DNA from: Croceicoccus sp.
Lineage (GTDB): Bacteria; Pseudomonadota; Alphaproteobacteria; Sphingomonadales; Sphingomonadaceae
DNA: 5,762 nucleotides
Reading direction: 5' to 3'
NCBI GenBank assembly: GCA_029936705.1
Contig: JAPYSD010000252.1
Coordinates: forward strand, 1-5,762
Shown: piece after piece, positions 1 to 5,762 of the stretch
Layout of the letters: each line of letters begins with the position of its first letter
Position numbering within the stretch: the stretch's first letter is position 1
The notes under the pieces: model-generated
The model's database searches: none
What the model saw: the letters and a program-made list of their open reading frames with translations, nothing else
Told to the model about the DNA's origin: nothing
Position numbers and translations under genes: made by a program

Positions 1-611
1 GCCGCCCGCCGAGCTGGCCCAACGTAGTGGCCAAGGCCGATGCGATGCTGGAATGTTGGTACCCGGGCCAGGAAGGCGGCATCGCGGTCGCCGAAGCCTT
101 GCTAGGCCGCGTCAATCCGGGGGCGAAACTGCCCGTGACCGTCGCGCGTAACGCGGGGCAGATCCCGTTCTTCTACAACCATAAACCCAGTGCCCGGCGC
201 GGTTATCTGTTCGATGACGAGAGCCCGCTGTTCCCGTTCGGCTTCGGGCTTTCCTATACCGATTTCGCCATTTCCGAACCCAAACCGGCGCGCACCCGCT
301 ATGGCACTGGCGACACCATCGAGGTGGCCGTCGACGTCACCAATACCGGCACGCGCGACGGCGACGAGGTAGTCCAGCTCTACATCACGCGCGAGGACGT
401 TTCGGTCACGCGCCCCGTGCTTGAGCTGAAGGCGTTCGAGCGGGTGAGCCTGGCCCCCGGAGAGACACGAACCGTGCGCTTTGCCATCGAACCGCGCCAG
501 CTGGCGTTCTGGAACAGGGACATGGAGGAGGTCAACGAACCCGGCCCCGTCACCCTGTCGTCGGGGCCCAGCAGTGCATCCCTCAAATCCGTCAAGGTGG
601 AGATCGTCTGA
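1..611 (+). CDS. Glycoside hydrolase family 3, C-terminal part (beta-glucosidase/beta-xylosidase type), 5'-truncated
   Basis: Partial gene: the reading frame is open from base 3 to the TGA at 609-611, leaving about 202 C-terminal residues. GH3 enzymes remove terminal beta-linked glucose or xylose from oligosaccharides. The fragment carries the end of the GH3 C-terminal alpha/beta sandwich domain (ADAMLECWYPGQEGG, then KLPVTVARNAGQIPFFYNHK and PLFPFGFGLSYTDF, all hallmark stretches of BglX-like enzymes). A fibronectin-III-like GH3 domain follows (about bases 318-590; VDVTNTGTRDGDEVVQLYI, then LAPGETRTVRFAI). The nucleophile Asp and the N-terminal TIM barrel lie left of the window, so signal peptide and catalytic competence cannot be judged. 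A GTG at 27 could be called as a start, but GH3-like sequence continues upstream of it, so it is internal. The GH10 xylanase starts 2 nt downstream, implying one transcript and pointing to a beta-xylosidase role. Family is near certain; substrate is inferred from the neighbour. Confidence 0.93.
   Translation, partial: RPPSWPNVVAKADAMLECWYPGQEGGIAVAEALLGRVNPGAKLPVTVARNAGQIPFFYNHKPSARRGYLFDDESPLFPFGFGLSYTDFAISEPKPARTRYGTGDTIEVAVDVTNTGTRDGDEVVQLYITREDVSVTRPVLELKAFERVSLAPGETRTVRFAIEPRQLAFWNRDMEEVNEPGPVTLSSGPSSASLKSVKVEIV
594..602 (+). promoter_or_regulatory. Ribosome-binding site of the GH10 gene, inside the GH3 3' end
   Basis: AAGGTGGAG lies in the last codons of the GH3 gene, 11 nt before the ATG at 614. 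Its position in the upstream coding sequence and the 2-nt intergenic gap support translational coupling of the two hydrolases and the choice of ATG 614 as start. The spacing is slightly long for an optimal Shine-Dalgarno site. Confidence 0.55.
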
Positions 612-613
612 AC

Positions 614-1795
614 ATGGAAACCGGCCCCCTCATCAATCGCCGCACCGCGCTTGCCGGTGTCGCCGCGCTTCCGCTGGTCGGCTGCGCCGGTATGGGCAGT
701 TCGCCCGTTCCCGGCGTCACGATCGCGAACGGCCCCTCGCTCGACAGCCTGGCGCTTCGCGGAGGGCGCCGGTTCGGCAGCGCCGTCGCCTCCACCCCGT
801 GGAACGCGGATGCCGGATCCTTCCAGAACCCGGCCTATGCCGCGCTGGTCAAGGCCGAATGCGGGCTGGTCGTGCCCGAAAACGAGCTGAAGTGGCAGGC
901 GACGCGGCCCGCGCCCGATGCGTTCGATTTCTCGCGCATGGACGCGCTGGTCGCGTGGGCGCAGTCGCAGAAGCTGGACGTTCGCGGGCACACGCTGCTG
1001 TGGCACCGCCCGCAATGGTTTCCCGAATGGCTGAACAATTACGATTACGGCGCCAACCCCGCGCAGGAAGCCGAGCGGCTGCTGACCGAGCATATTCGCG
1101 CGGTCACCGATCGCTATCGCGGGATCATCACCAGCTATGACGTGGTGAACGAGGCCATCGATCACGATGCGCGCAAGCCGATCGAGACGAGCATGAGCCG
1201 CGCGATGGGCAGCCCCGAGGCCGTGATCGACCTGGCCTTCCGTGTCGCGCGCGAACAATTGCCGGATGCACAGCTGGTCTACAACGACTACATGAGCTGG
1301 GAACCGCAGCATGCGGAGCATCGCGCGGACGTGCTGCGTCTTCTGGAGGGCATGCGCAAGCGCGGCACGCCGGTCGATGCGCTGGGCATCCAATCGCATA
1401 TCGAGATGTTCGAGATCGATCCCGTCACCGGTGTCGGCCCCTATGACGAAGCGGAATGGCGCCGCTTCCTCGACGAGGTGACGGGCATGGGCTATCGCCT
1501 GCTGATCACCGAGTTTGACGTGAAGGACAAGGCACTGCCCGCCGATATTGGCACGCGCGATGCGAAGGTGGCGGATTTCACGAAGCGCTACTTCGACCTG
1601 ATGCTCGAATATTCGGACCATCTGGACGATATCCTGGCGTGGGGCATGGTTGACCGGTTCAACTGGTTGCAGAACTTCGATTCCGCCAAGCGCGACGACG
1701 GGCTGGAAGTGCGCGCATGCCCCTATGACAGCGACTACCAGCCCAAGCCGATGCGCGGCGCCATCGCGGAGGCGCTGCGCCAGGCTGCTGCCTGA
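614..1795 (+). CDS. Endo-1,4-beta-xylanase, glycoside hydrolase family 10, predicted Tat/lipoprotein
   Basis: A 393-residue GH10 enzyme that hydrolyses internal beta-1,4 bonds of xylan with retention of configuration. The N-terminus has a twin-arginine-like motif (NRRTALA, residues 8-14), a hydrophobic stretch, and a lipobox LVGC with Cys24. Export and lipid anchoring are therefore likely; whether it ends in the periplasm or on the cell surface cannot be told. The rest is one catalytic barrel (about residues 45-390) with no carbohydrate-binding module. Visible GH10 hallmarks are VVPENELKW (86-94), RGHTLLWH (124-131), DVVNEA with acid/base Glu180, YNDY (223-226), QSHIE with His262, LLITEFD with nucleophile Glu300, and LAWGMVDRFNWL (341-352). 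Slightly unusual residues are Tyr175 where Trp commonly precedes DVVNE, and Asn350 where Ser is common in the WGxxDxxSW region. The gene follows the GH3 gene by 2 nt and probably shares its transcript. Family and catalytic residues are secure; localisation is predicted only. Confidence 0.96.
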   Translation: METGPLINRRTALAGVAALPLVGCAGMGSSPVPGVTIANGPSLDSLALRGGRRFGSAVASTPWNADAGSFQNPAYAALVKAECGLVVPENELKWQATRPAPDAFDFSRMDALVAWAQSQKLDVRGHTLLWHRPQWFPEWLNNYDYGANPAQEAERLLTEHIRAVTDRYRGIITSYDVVNEAIDHDARKPIETSMSRAMGSPEAVIDLAFRVAREQLPDAQLVYNDYMSWEPQHAEHRADVLRLLEGMRKRGTPVDALGIQSHIEMFEIDPVTGVGPYDEAEWRRFLDEVTGMGYRLLITEFDVKDKALPADIGTRDAKVADFTKRYFDLMLEYSDHLDDILAWGMVDRFNWLQNFDSAKRDDGLEVRACPYDSDYQPKPMRGAIAEALRQAAA

Positions 1796-1837
1796 GCATC
1801 AAGCTCGGCGTTTACCGCCGACAGCTGAACTGGTCGC

Positions 1838-1880
1838 AAAAATAGAGGGCTGTCCTGAACATCAGGGCAGCCCTTCGTTT
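1838..1880. terminator. Hairpin 1 of the convergent terminator pair
   Basis: AGGGCTGTCCTGA (1846-1858) pairs with TCAGGGCAGCCCT (1862-1874): a 13-bp stem with one G-U pair and the 3-nt loop ACA. Rightward, it is followed by TCGTTT, a poor U-tract, so it may end the GH3-GH10 transcript only imperfectly. Leftward, the AAAAA at 1838-1842 reads as TATTTTT after the stem, making a good second terminator for the receptor transcript. It probably works in both directions. Confidence 0.75.
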
Positions 1881-1942
1881 ATCCGCGCAAGATGCTCACG
1901 TGGCCAGCCGGTCCGCGCGCGCTCTTCACTCGGCGTCCGGGC

Positions 1943-1977
1943 AAAAAATGGGCTGCCCTGAAGTTCAGGGCAGCCCA
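1943..1977 (-). terminator. Rho-independent terminator of the TonB-dependent receptor gene (hairpin 2)
   Basis: A near-perfect palindrome: 1949-1962 is the exact reverse complement of 1964-1977 around one central base, giving a 13-bp stem with a 3-nt loop in practice. Reading leftward from the receptor stop at 2001-2003, the GC-rich stem is followed directly by ATTTTTT (complement of 1943-1949), the classic intrinsic-terminator layout 24 nt after the stop. Rightward there is no U-tract after it. Confidence 0.9.
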
Positions 1978-2000
1978 GTGAGAGCAAGCGTCAATTCGGT

Positions 2001-5000
2001 TTAGAAATTGCCACGGATGATGAACGAGTACCGGCGGTCGTTCATGAAGTAGGACCGCGGGGCCAAGTCCGAGGGGTTCCCGGTATAGGCCTGCGAGGTC
2101 TTGGTCACTTCGTTCAGCAGGTTCACGCCCTGCACGCCGATCTTGATGTTGTCCGTGATGTTGACGAACGCGGACGCATCGAGCTGGCCCGTCGGCTCGT
2201 TGAAGATCGAGTAGTACGGGAAGATCACGTCCGACGCCGTCAACAGGAAGCGCGAGCGCCAGTTGTAGGCGGCACGGAGCGAGATCGGGCCCTTTTCATA
2301 GAAACCGGCCACGTTCACGTTGTGCTTGGACAGCTGTTCAAGCGGCAGGTTGCCGGGCGGAACCGGGGAGTCGTTCGGCACCTCGCCGCCGTTCAGGAAC
2401 GTGTTGGGAAGACCCGAACTGTCGATGTAGGTGTAGTTCGCCGTGACACCCAGGCCATCCAGCGGACCCGGCAGGAAGTCGAAGGTCTGCTGATAGGCGA
2501 CCTCGAAGCCCTTGATCTTGCCGGTACCGTCGAAGTTCTCAGGCCCACGGACCGTAACCTGACGCGTATCGCCCGATGCGTTGGAGATCGTCTCCTGACG
2601 GACGGACTGGTAGAAGAAGTTGTTGATCGACTTGTAGAAGCCGTTCAGCGTCAGCGACCCCACCCGTGCGAAATACCATTCCACGCTGGCATCGAACTGC
2701 CAGGCAGTCGCGGGAACGAGCAGCGGATTGCCGGCCGTACCCGTGAAGTTGCCCGAGTTGTCGATGCTGGAAGTGAAGTAGTTGCGGATATAGCCGTTGT
2801 CCGGACGGGTGAGGACCTTCGACACGGCGAAACGCGTGATCAGGTCGTCGCTGAGACCGAACCGGATGTTGAAGCTGGGCAGGAAGTAGTCGTAGTCGTT
2901 CTTCACCGACGTATAGGTGAAGCTTCCGTCCACGAAGTCCTGCAGCTCTGCATAGGCTTCCGGTCCGACGTTACAGATGCCGCCCGGCCGCGCCGTGCCG
3001 CCACCTGCCGCCTCGGGCCGTGCCTGCGCCGCGCAGCGCACGTCGTACGGATCGCCGATACCCAGCTGGGCAATGTTGCCGGGTCCGCGCGAGCTGGCCG
3101 AACGCAGGTCGGTGCGAACGTAGCGCACGCCGACGTTACCCGACATCCGCACTCCGCCGAACAAATCGTCGGAGCCGAAGTTCACCATGCCGTAAAGCGC
3201 GTAGTCGTCCTGCTTCACGGTCTGGATCTCGGACGGAAGGAAGCGCGAACCGCCCACGGTGGCGTCGCGTGCCGCCAGCGGGTTCCACGTGGGGTTGCCG
3301 CCACGCTCACGCGTCATGTCCTGCACCGTACGCAGGAAGTTCACCGTCCCGTCGTAGTCGTCGATCAGGTCGCCGGCGTAGTAGAACGCTCCCGGAGGTG
3401 CAGGCACCTCGCCGCGGAAGAAGTTCGGGAACTCGTAGCGTTCCGATGCGCCTTCCGGCGTGTCCGCGAAATTGACCGGACGCGAACCCGACCAGACCTC
3501 GGACAGCATGCCCCAGTTGTACTGGCTGTAGCGCACTTCCTGTTCGCGGCCCTGGTAGCGGGCACCGACCTTGGCACGGCGGATGAACGCGTCATCGTCG
3601 AACTCGTAGTCGAGGTCGGCCTGGAACGCGTACTGGTCGCCCGAGCTGTCTTCCGCGTGGTCCATGGCTGCGCGCCAGAACTGGAAGCGGGGGTCGTTGA
3701 AGTACTGCTCGTCCGTGGCACCGGCCAGCGCCTCGCCCGGGGCGGACCAGGTGTAGCCGAGGAACTGCGGCTTGTGCGGAATGATCGACGGATACTGGCC
3801 CGAGATGTCGAGCTCCTGGTCCGCGAAGTTCGAACCGAACACGCTGAAGTCGAGGTTTTCCTTCTTCGACGTCGCGTACTGGCCGTCAAGGCGCAGGGTC
3901 GCCCGTTCCGTCAGCTCGTGACGCAGGTTCAGGCTGTAGTCGCTGTTCGTGACCTCGTCCATGACCTGGCGGCGGGCGAGCGAGAACTGCGAACCGCCGA
4001 TCGGAACGAAGGGCGAAGCCGCCGGATCACCGCGCCAGCCGTTGCTGGCATCGACGATGTAGCCCGACTGGAACAGGTTATCCTCGTTATAGACGTAATC
4101 CTGGAACTCGCCGATCGGGCACTGGGCGCGCGGCGGAGTCTCGTCGTCCGGATTAATGACACCGTTGCTGTCGACCACGTTCGGGCCATCGGCGTTCTGC
4201 AGACAGCCGAGCGGATAGGTCGAATATTCCGCGAGGTCGGGCGCGGTCTCATACGTGTACTCACCCCACGAGTTGGTGGTGTGCGAACGGATGAATTCCG
4301 CGGTGAAGAGCGTACGCTCGTCAACGCTTTCCCACTGGCCGGACACGGCGAAACCGTCACGCTTGCGGTTGAATTCCTGCGTACGGAACTGGCCCCCCAC
4401 GGGCGCGACGCGGAAATCGGCATAGTCGGCAAAGCCGTCCGGTCCGCCCGAACCCATGGTGTCGCACGAAGCGTTCGGCGGCGGCAGCGTCACGTTGTCG
4501 ACGTTCGAAGGCAGCGGGTTGCGACAGATGAAGCGGTTCGCGGTGTTCGCGATCGGCACCTGCTCGCCGTCGCGCAGCTGGTAGTTCGCGACCTGCAAAC
4601 CGTCGGCACGGCTCTTGATCTGCGAGAACGCGCCGCTGAACAGCACGCCGAAGCGGCCGGCTTCCGTATCCCAGGTGTTGCTGATCAGGCCCGAGATGGT
4701 CGGCGTCCAGTCCTTCTTGAAATCGCCGTAGTTCGCCTCGGCACTGAAGCCGAGCTTGAAGCCGTTGTTGTCGAACGGCTTGCGCGTGTTCAGGTTGACC
4801 GTACCGGCAAGGCCGCCCTCGATCATGTCGGCGGTCGCGTTCTTGCTGATGATGACCGAGCCGAGCAGTTCGGACGGCACGTCGGCGAAGTTCAGCGCCT
4901 GGCCGCCAACGCCCGCGGCGAAGGCCGTCCGGCCGTTGAATTCCGACCGCACGAAGTTGAGGCCACGCACGACCACGCCCGAACCCTCGACCGAGAAGTG

Positions 5001-5372
5001 GTCGGGGTCGTTCGACCCTGCGAAGCGGTTGATGGCGACGCCGGGAACGCGCTGCAGCGCCTCGGTCACCGAACGGTCCGGCAGGGCGCCGATGTCGCGC
5101 GCGGTGATGGCGTCGACGACGGTGTCGGCCTCACGCTTGATGTTCTGCGAGCTTTCCAGCGAAGCGCGGATACCGCTGACGATGATGACATCGTCGCCGG
5201 CAGCACCGTCCTGCGCAACCTCGTCCTGCGTGTCCTGCGCATCCTGCGCGAAGGCCGCGGGCGCGCCGAGCATGCAGCCCAGCGCCAGCGCCGAAGCGCC
5301 GCCGTTCAGAAAATTACGAAAAATAGTTTCACGTCCAGCAGCAACGCTGCTGCGAAGTGCATTCGCCCTCAT
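2001..5372 (-). CDS. TonB-dependent outer-membrane receptor, Xanthomonas/Caulobacter type, likely oligosaccharide transporter
   Basis: A 1123-residue receptor that would import a ligand across the outer membrane using TonB-ExbBD energy. The signal peptide covers about residues 1-42 (APAAFA before Gln43), with a long charged n-region. A Gln/Asp-rich linker (43-60) leads to a TonB-box-like segment, DVIIVSGI (61-68). The plug spans about 75-197 (NIKREADTVVDAI, ARDIGALPDRSVTEALQRVPGV, VVVRGLNF, IISKNATADMIEGGLAGTVN), a pattern typical of the Xanthomonas/Caulobacter subfamily. The rest is a beta barrel with large loops, ending YSFIIRGNF with a terminal Phe as in the outer-membrane assembly signal. 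Mature cysteines fall in three close pairs (283/303, 390/418, 780/800). Start: ATG at 5370-5372 has GGAGAGGA 5 nt upstream and begins a sensible signal peptide. It converges on the hydrolase operon and diverges from a halogenase-family gene. The ligand is inferred to be xylo-oligosaccharide from the GH10/GH3 neighbours and operator; it is not shown by the protein itself. Confidence 0.96.
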   Translation of the reverse strand: MRANALRSSVAAGRETIFRNFLNGGASALALGCMLGAPAAFAQDAQDTQDEVAQDGAAGDDVIIVSGIRASLESSQNIKREADTVVDAITARDIGALPDRSVTEALQRVPGVAINRFAGSNDPDHFSVEGSGVVVRGLNFVRSEFNGRTAFAAGVGGQALNFADVPSELLGSVIISKNATADMIEGGLAGTVNLNTRKPFDNNGFKLGFSAEANYGDFKKDWTPTISGLISNTWDTEAGRFGVLFSGAFSQIKSRADGLQVANYQLRDGEQVPIANTANRFICRNPLPSNVDNVTLPPPNASCDTMGSGGPDGFADYADFRVAPVGGQFRTQEFNRKRDGFAVSGQWESVDERTLFTAEFIRSHTTNSWGEYTYETAPDLAEYSTYPLGCLQNADGPNVVDSNGVINPDDETPPRAQCPIGEFQDYVYNEDNLFQSGYIVDASNGWRGDPAASPFVPIGGSQFSLARRQVMDEVTNSDYSLNLRHELTERATLRLDGQYATSKKENLDFSVFGSNFADQELDISGQYPSIIPHKPQFLGYTWSAPGEALAGATDEQYFNDPRFQFWRAAMDHAEDSSGDQYAFQADLDYEFDDDAFIRRAKVGARYQGREQEVRYSQYNWGMLSEVWSGSRPVNFADTPEGASERYEFPNFFRGEVPAPPGAFYYAGDLIDDYDGTVNFLRTVQDMTRERGGNPTWNPLAARDATVGGSRFLPSEIQTVKQDDYALYGMVNFGSDDLFGGVRMSGNVGVRYVRTDLRSASSRGPGNIAQLGIGDPYDVRCAAQARPEAAGGGTARPGGICNVGPEAYAELQDFVDGSFTYTSVKNDYDYFLPSFNIRFGLSDDLITRFAVSKVLTRPDNGYIRNYFTSSIDNSGNFTGTAGNPLLVPATAWQFDASVEWYFARVGSLTLNGFYKSINNFFYQSVRQETISNASGDTRQVTVRGPENFDGTGKIKGFEVAYQQTFDFLPGPLDGLGVTANYTYIDSSGLPNTFLNGGEVPNDSPVPPGNLPLEQLSKHNVNVAGFYEKGPISLRAAYNWRSRFLLTASDVIFPYYSIFNEPTGQLDASAFVNITDNIKIGVQGVNLLNEVTKTSQAYTGNPSDLAPRSYFMNDRRYSFIIRGNF
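5209..5250 (-). repeat. Short coding repeat TCCTGCG(NN) in the receptor's post-signal linker
   Basis: On the + strand, TCCTGCG occurs at 5224, 5233 and 5242 with an exact 9-base period, plus an offset copy at 5209. It encodes the Gln-Asp-rich stretch QDAQDTQDEVAQD (residues 43-55) between the signal-peptide cleavage site and the TonB box. Such a repeat could vary in length by slippage without breaking the frame, changing the length of the flexible N-terminal tail. Confidence 0.6.
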
Positions 5373-5377
5373 TTCAA

Positions 5378-5385
5378 TCCTCTCC
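5378..5385 (-). promoter_or_regulatory. Shine-Dalgarno site of the receptor gene
   Basis: Read on the minus strand, GGAGAGGA lies 5 nt before the ATG at 5370-5372. This strong site fixes the start of the receptor. It lies only 4 nt from the palindromic operator, so a bound repressor would sit right at the translation-initiation region of the DNA. Confidence 0.8.
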
Positions 5386-5389
5386 CCGA

Positions 5390-5403
5390 TGATAGCGCTA
5401 CCA
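5390..5403. promoter_or_regulatory. Palindromic LacI-family operator, xyl-box-like
   Basis: The minus strand reads TGGTAGCGCTATCA. It is a palindrome around a central CG, with 7 of 8 pairs matching when extended to 5389-5404, which is typical of LacI-family operators. From memory, the xyl-box linked to xylan-utilisation genes in Xanthomonas campestris is TGGTAGCGCTAACA; this site differs at one position. It ends 17 nt before the receptor start codon, so repression of the receptor is the likely effect, relieved by a sugar inducer. The regulator gene is not in the window. Confidence 0.75.
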
Positions 5404-5439
5404 TGTTCAGGCGTGTCGCTAAATCATTTCCAATTTTGA

Positions 5440-5468
5440 TCTTTATCGGCACGATCTTTCTTTGGCAA
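5440..5468 (-). promoter_or_regulatory. Possible sigma-70-type promoter of the receptor gene
   Basis: On the minus strand, TTGCCA (5463-5468) and TAAAGA (5440-5445) are 17 nt apart. The -35 is a fair match and the -10 a poor one. Transcription would start near 5433, giving a leader of about 60 nt with the palindromic operator at roughly +30 to +43, where a repressor would act as a roadblock. Alphaproteobacterial promoters are weakly conserved, so this is tentative. Confidence 0.3.
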
Positions 5469-5541
5469 GAGCGGGTTTGCAAGTCTTCACAAGCGTGCCA
5501 TTCTGCGACCGGGAGACTACGAGAGGGGCGCGGGGCAAAGC

Positions 5542-5762
5542 ATGTCCGCACGAAAAGATATCGTTACCAGCAATGCGATGGACCGAATTGTCGTGGTCGG
5601 TGGCGGAACCGCCGGCTGGATGGCGGCGGCCGCTTTTTCACGCTATTTCGACAATGGCCGGCGCAAGATCACCGTCGTCGAATCGGATGCGATCGGCACG
5701 GTCGGCGTGGGTGAAGCGACCATCCCCGCGATCAAGAGCTTCAACGCGATGCTCGACATCCC
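5542..5762 (+). CDS. Flavin-dependent tryptophan-halogenase family protein, 3'-truncated
   Basis: The first 73 codons are present. The family uses reduced FAD, oxygen and halide to halogenate indole or other aromatic compounds. The fragment shows the N-terminal Rossmann dinucleotide-binding motif IVVVGGGTAGWMAAA (residues 16-30) and the family-specific GVGEATIP (55-62); both align with the start of PrnA-type tryptophan 7-halogenase. The catalytic lysine (Lys79 in PrnA) should lie about 15 residues past the window edge, so activity cannot be assessed. ATG 5542 is chosen because GGGG stands 6 nt before it and no earlier in-frame ATG follows the stop at 5437-5439. ATG 5578 (codon 13, MDRIVVVGGG) is a plausible alternative start with no clear ribosome-binding site. 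It diverges from the receptor; halogenase-family genes recur beside receptors of this type, where the natural substrate is unclear to me. A true tryptophan halogenase in a natural-product pathway is less likely here. Confidence 0.92.
   Translation, partial: MSARKDIVTSNAMDRIVVVGGGTAGWMAAAAFSRYFDNGRRKITVVESDAIGTVGVGEATIPAIKSFNAMLDI

Larger units (their letters stand above)
1796..2000. other. Convergent intergenic region between the xylanase and receptor genes
   Basis: This 205-base gap separates two genes that converge on it. It holds two long related hairpins, listed separately, and a weak hairpin directly after the xylanase stop (TCGGCG at 1805-1810 pairing with CGCCGA at 1816-1821, no U-tract). 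No open reading frame in it looks coding, and no RNA gene is recognised. About 74 bases between the two strong hairpins (1875-1948) show no further structure that I can support. Confidence 0.7.
5373..5541. other. Divergent promoter region between receptor and halogenase-family gene
   Basis: These 169 bases separate two divergent start codons. They contain the receptor's Shine-Dalgarno site, the palindromic operator, and an AT-richer patch (about 5420-5465) that contrasts with the surrounding GC-rich DNA and probably contains promoter sequence. GATCTTT occurs twice in direct orientation (5438-5444 and 5453-5459), 15 bases apart; its meaning is unknown. I could not find a convincing -35/-10 pair for the rightward gene. 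Confidence 0.7.

Noticed and set aside
27..29. GTG as the start of a short separate gene
   Set aside because: The frame stays open to the left edge of the window and the residues there fit the GH3 domain, so this is an internal valine codon of a truncated gene.
380..1621. A 413-codon open frame on the - strand over the GH3 end and the xylanase
   Set aside because: Over the xylanase it is again in codon register with the real gene, and the translation is His/Arg/Ala-rich without a domain. The xylanase has catalytic motifs in order along its whole length.
1650..1961. A 103-codon + strand frame running from the xylanase into the intergenic gap
   Set aside because: It overlaps the xylanase out of frame, reads through terminator hairpin 1 and into hairpin 2, has low-complexity Arg/Pro/Ser composition and no ribosome-binding site that I can support.
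5389..5394. TATCAT on the minus strand as a -10 box of the receptor
   Set aside because: It matches the consensus at 5 of 6 positions but has no good -35 at normal spacing, and transcription would start inside the Shine-Dalgarno region. It is better explained as part of the operator.
5369..5551. A 60-codon - strand frame across the divergent promoter region
   Set aside because: It covers the operator and the receptor's Shine-Dalgarno site, overlaps the receptor start by 4 bases and the halogenase start by 10, and has no recognisable domain. A leader peptide cannot be excluded but nothing specific supports it.
2322..5714. A 1130-codon open frame on the + strand, antisense to the receptor gene
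   Set aside because: Its codons are in exact register with the receptor codons on the other strand, so it stays open simply because the receptor avoids TTA, CTA and TCA codons, as expected in a GC-rich genome. Its product is Arg/Val-rich with no recognisable domain, and the receptor is clearly the real gene.

Overview
The window is GC-rich and very densely coded, with strong G/C preference at third codon positions. It reads as part of a polysaccharide-utilisation locus of an alphaproteobacterium. The TonB-dependent receptor is of the Xanthomonas/Caulobacter type, and the receptor/flavin-dependent halogenase pairing and the gene style best fit Sphingomonadales (Sphingomonadaceae or Erythrobacteraceae) or Caulobacterales. 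Xanthomonadales is a less likely alternative. This placement is inference from gene families, not a database result.

Layout from left to right. (1) Positions 1-611, + strand: the 3' end of a glycoside hydrolase family 3 gene (beta-glucosidase/beta-xylosidase type), cut by the window edge. (2) Positions 614-1795, + strand: a complete GH10 endo-1,4-beta-xylanase starting 2 nt after the GH3 stop, with a twin-arginine-like signal and a lipobox, so probably an anchored lipoprotein. (3) Positions 1796-2000: a convergent intergenic gap with two near-identical long hairpins, each with an A-tract on its left that becomes a U-tract for leftward transcription; these are intrinsic terminators. (4) Positions 2001-5372, - strand: a complete 1123-residue TonB-dependent outer-membrane receptor. 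(5) Positions 5373-5541: a divergent promoter region with a LacI-type palindromic operator (5390-5403) close to the xylan-linked 'xyl-box' described in Xanthomonas. (6) Positions 5542-5762, + strand: the 5' end of a flavin-dependent tryptophan-halogenase-family gene, cut by the window edge.

Working model (inference): xylan is cut by the GH10 enzyme, xylo-oligosaccharides enter the periplasm through the TonB-dependent receptor, and the GH3 enzyme trims them to monosaccharides. A sugar-responsive LacI-family repressor probably controls the receptor through the operator just upstream of its ribosome-binding site. The halogenase-family gene beside the receptor is the least understood part: such genes recur beside receptors of this type, but their natural substrate is not established to my knowledge. 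I saw no tRNA, rRNA, CRISPR array, insertion sequence or prophage signal.
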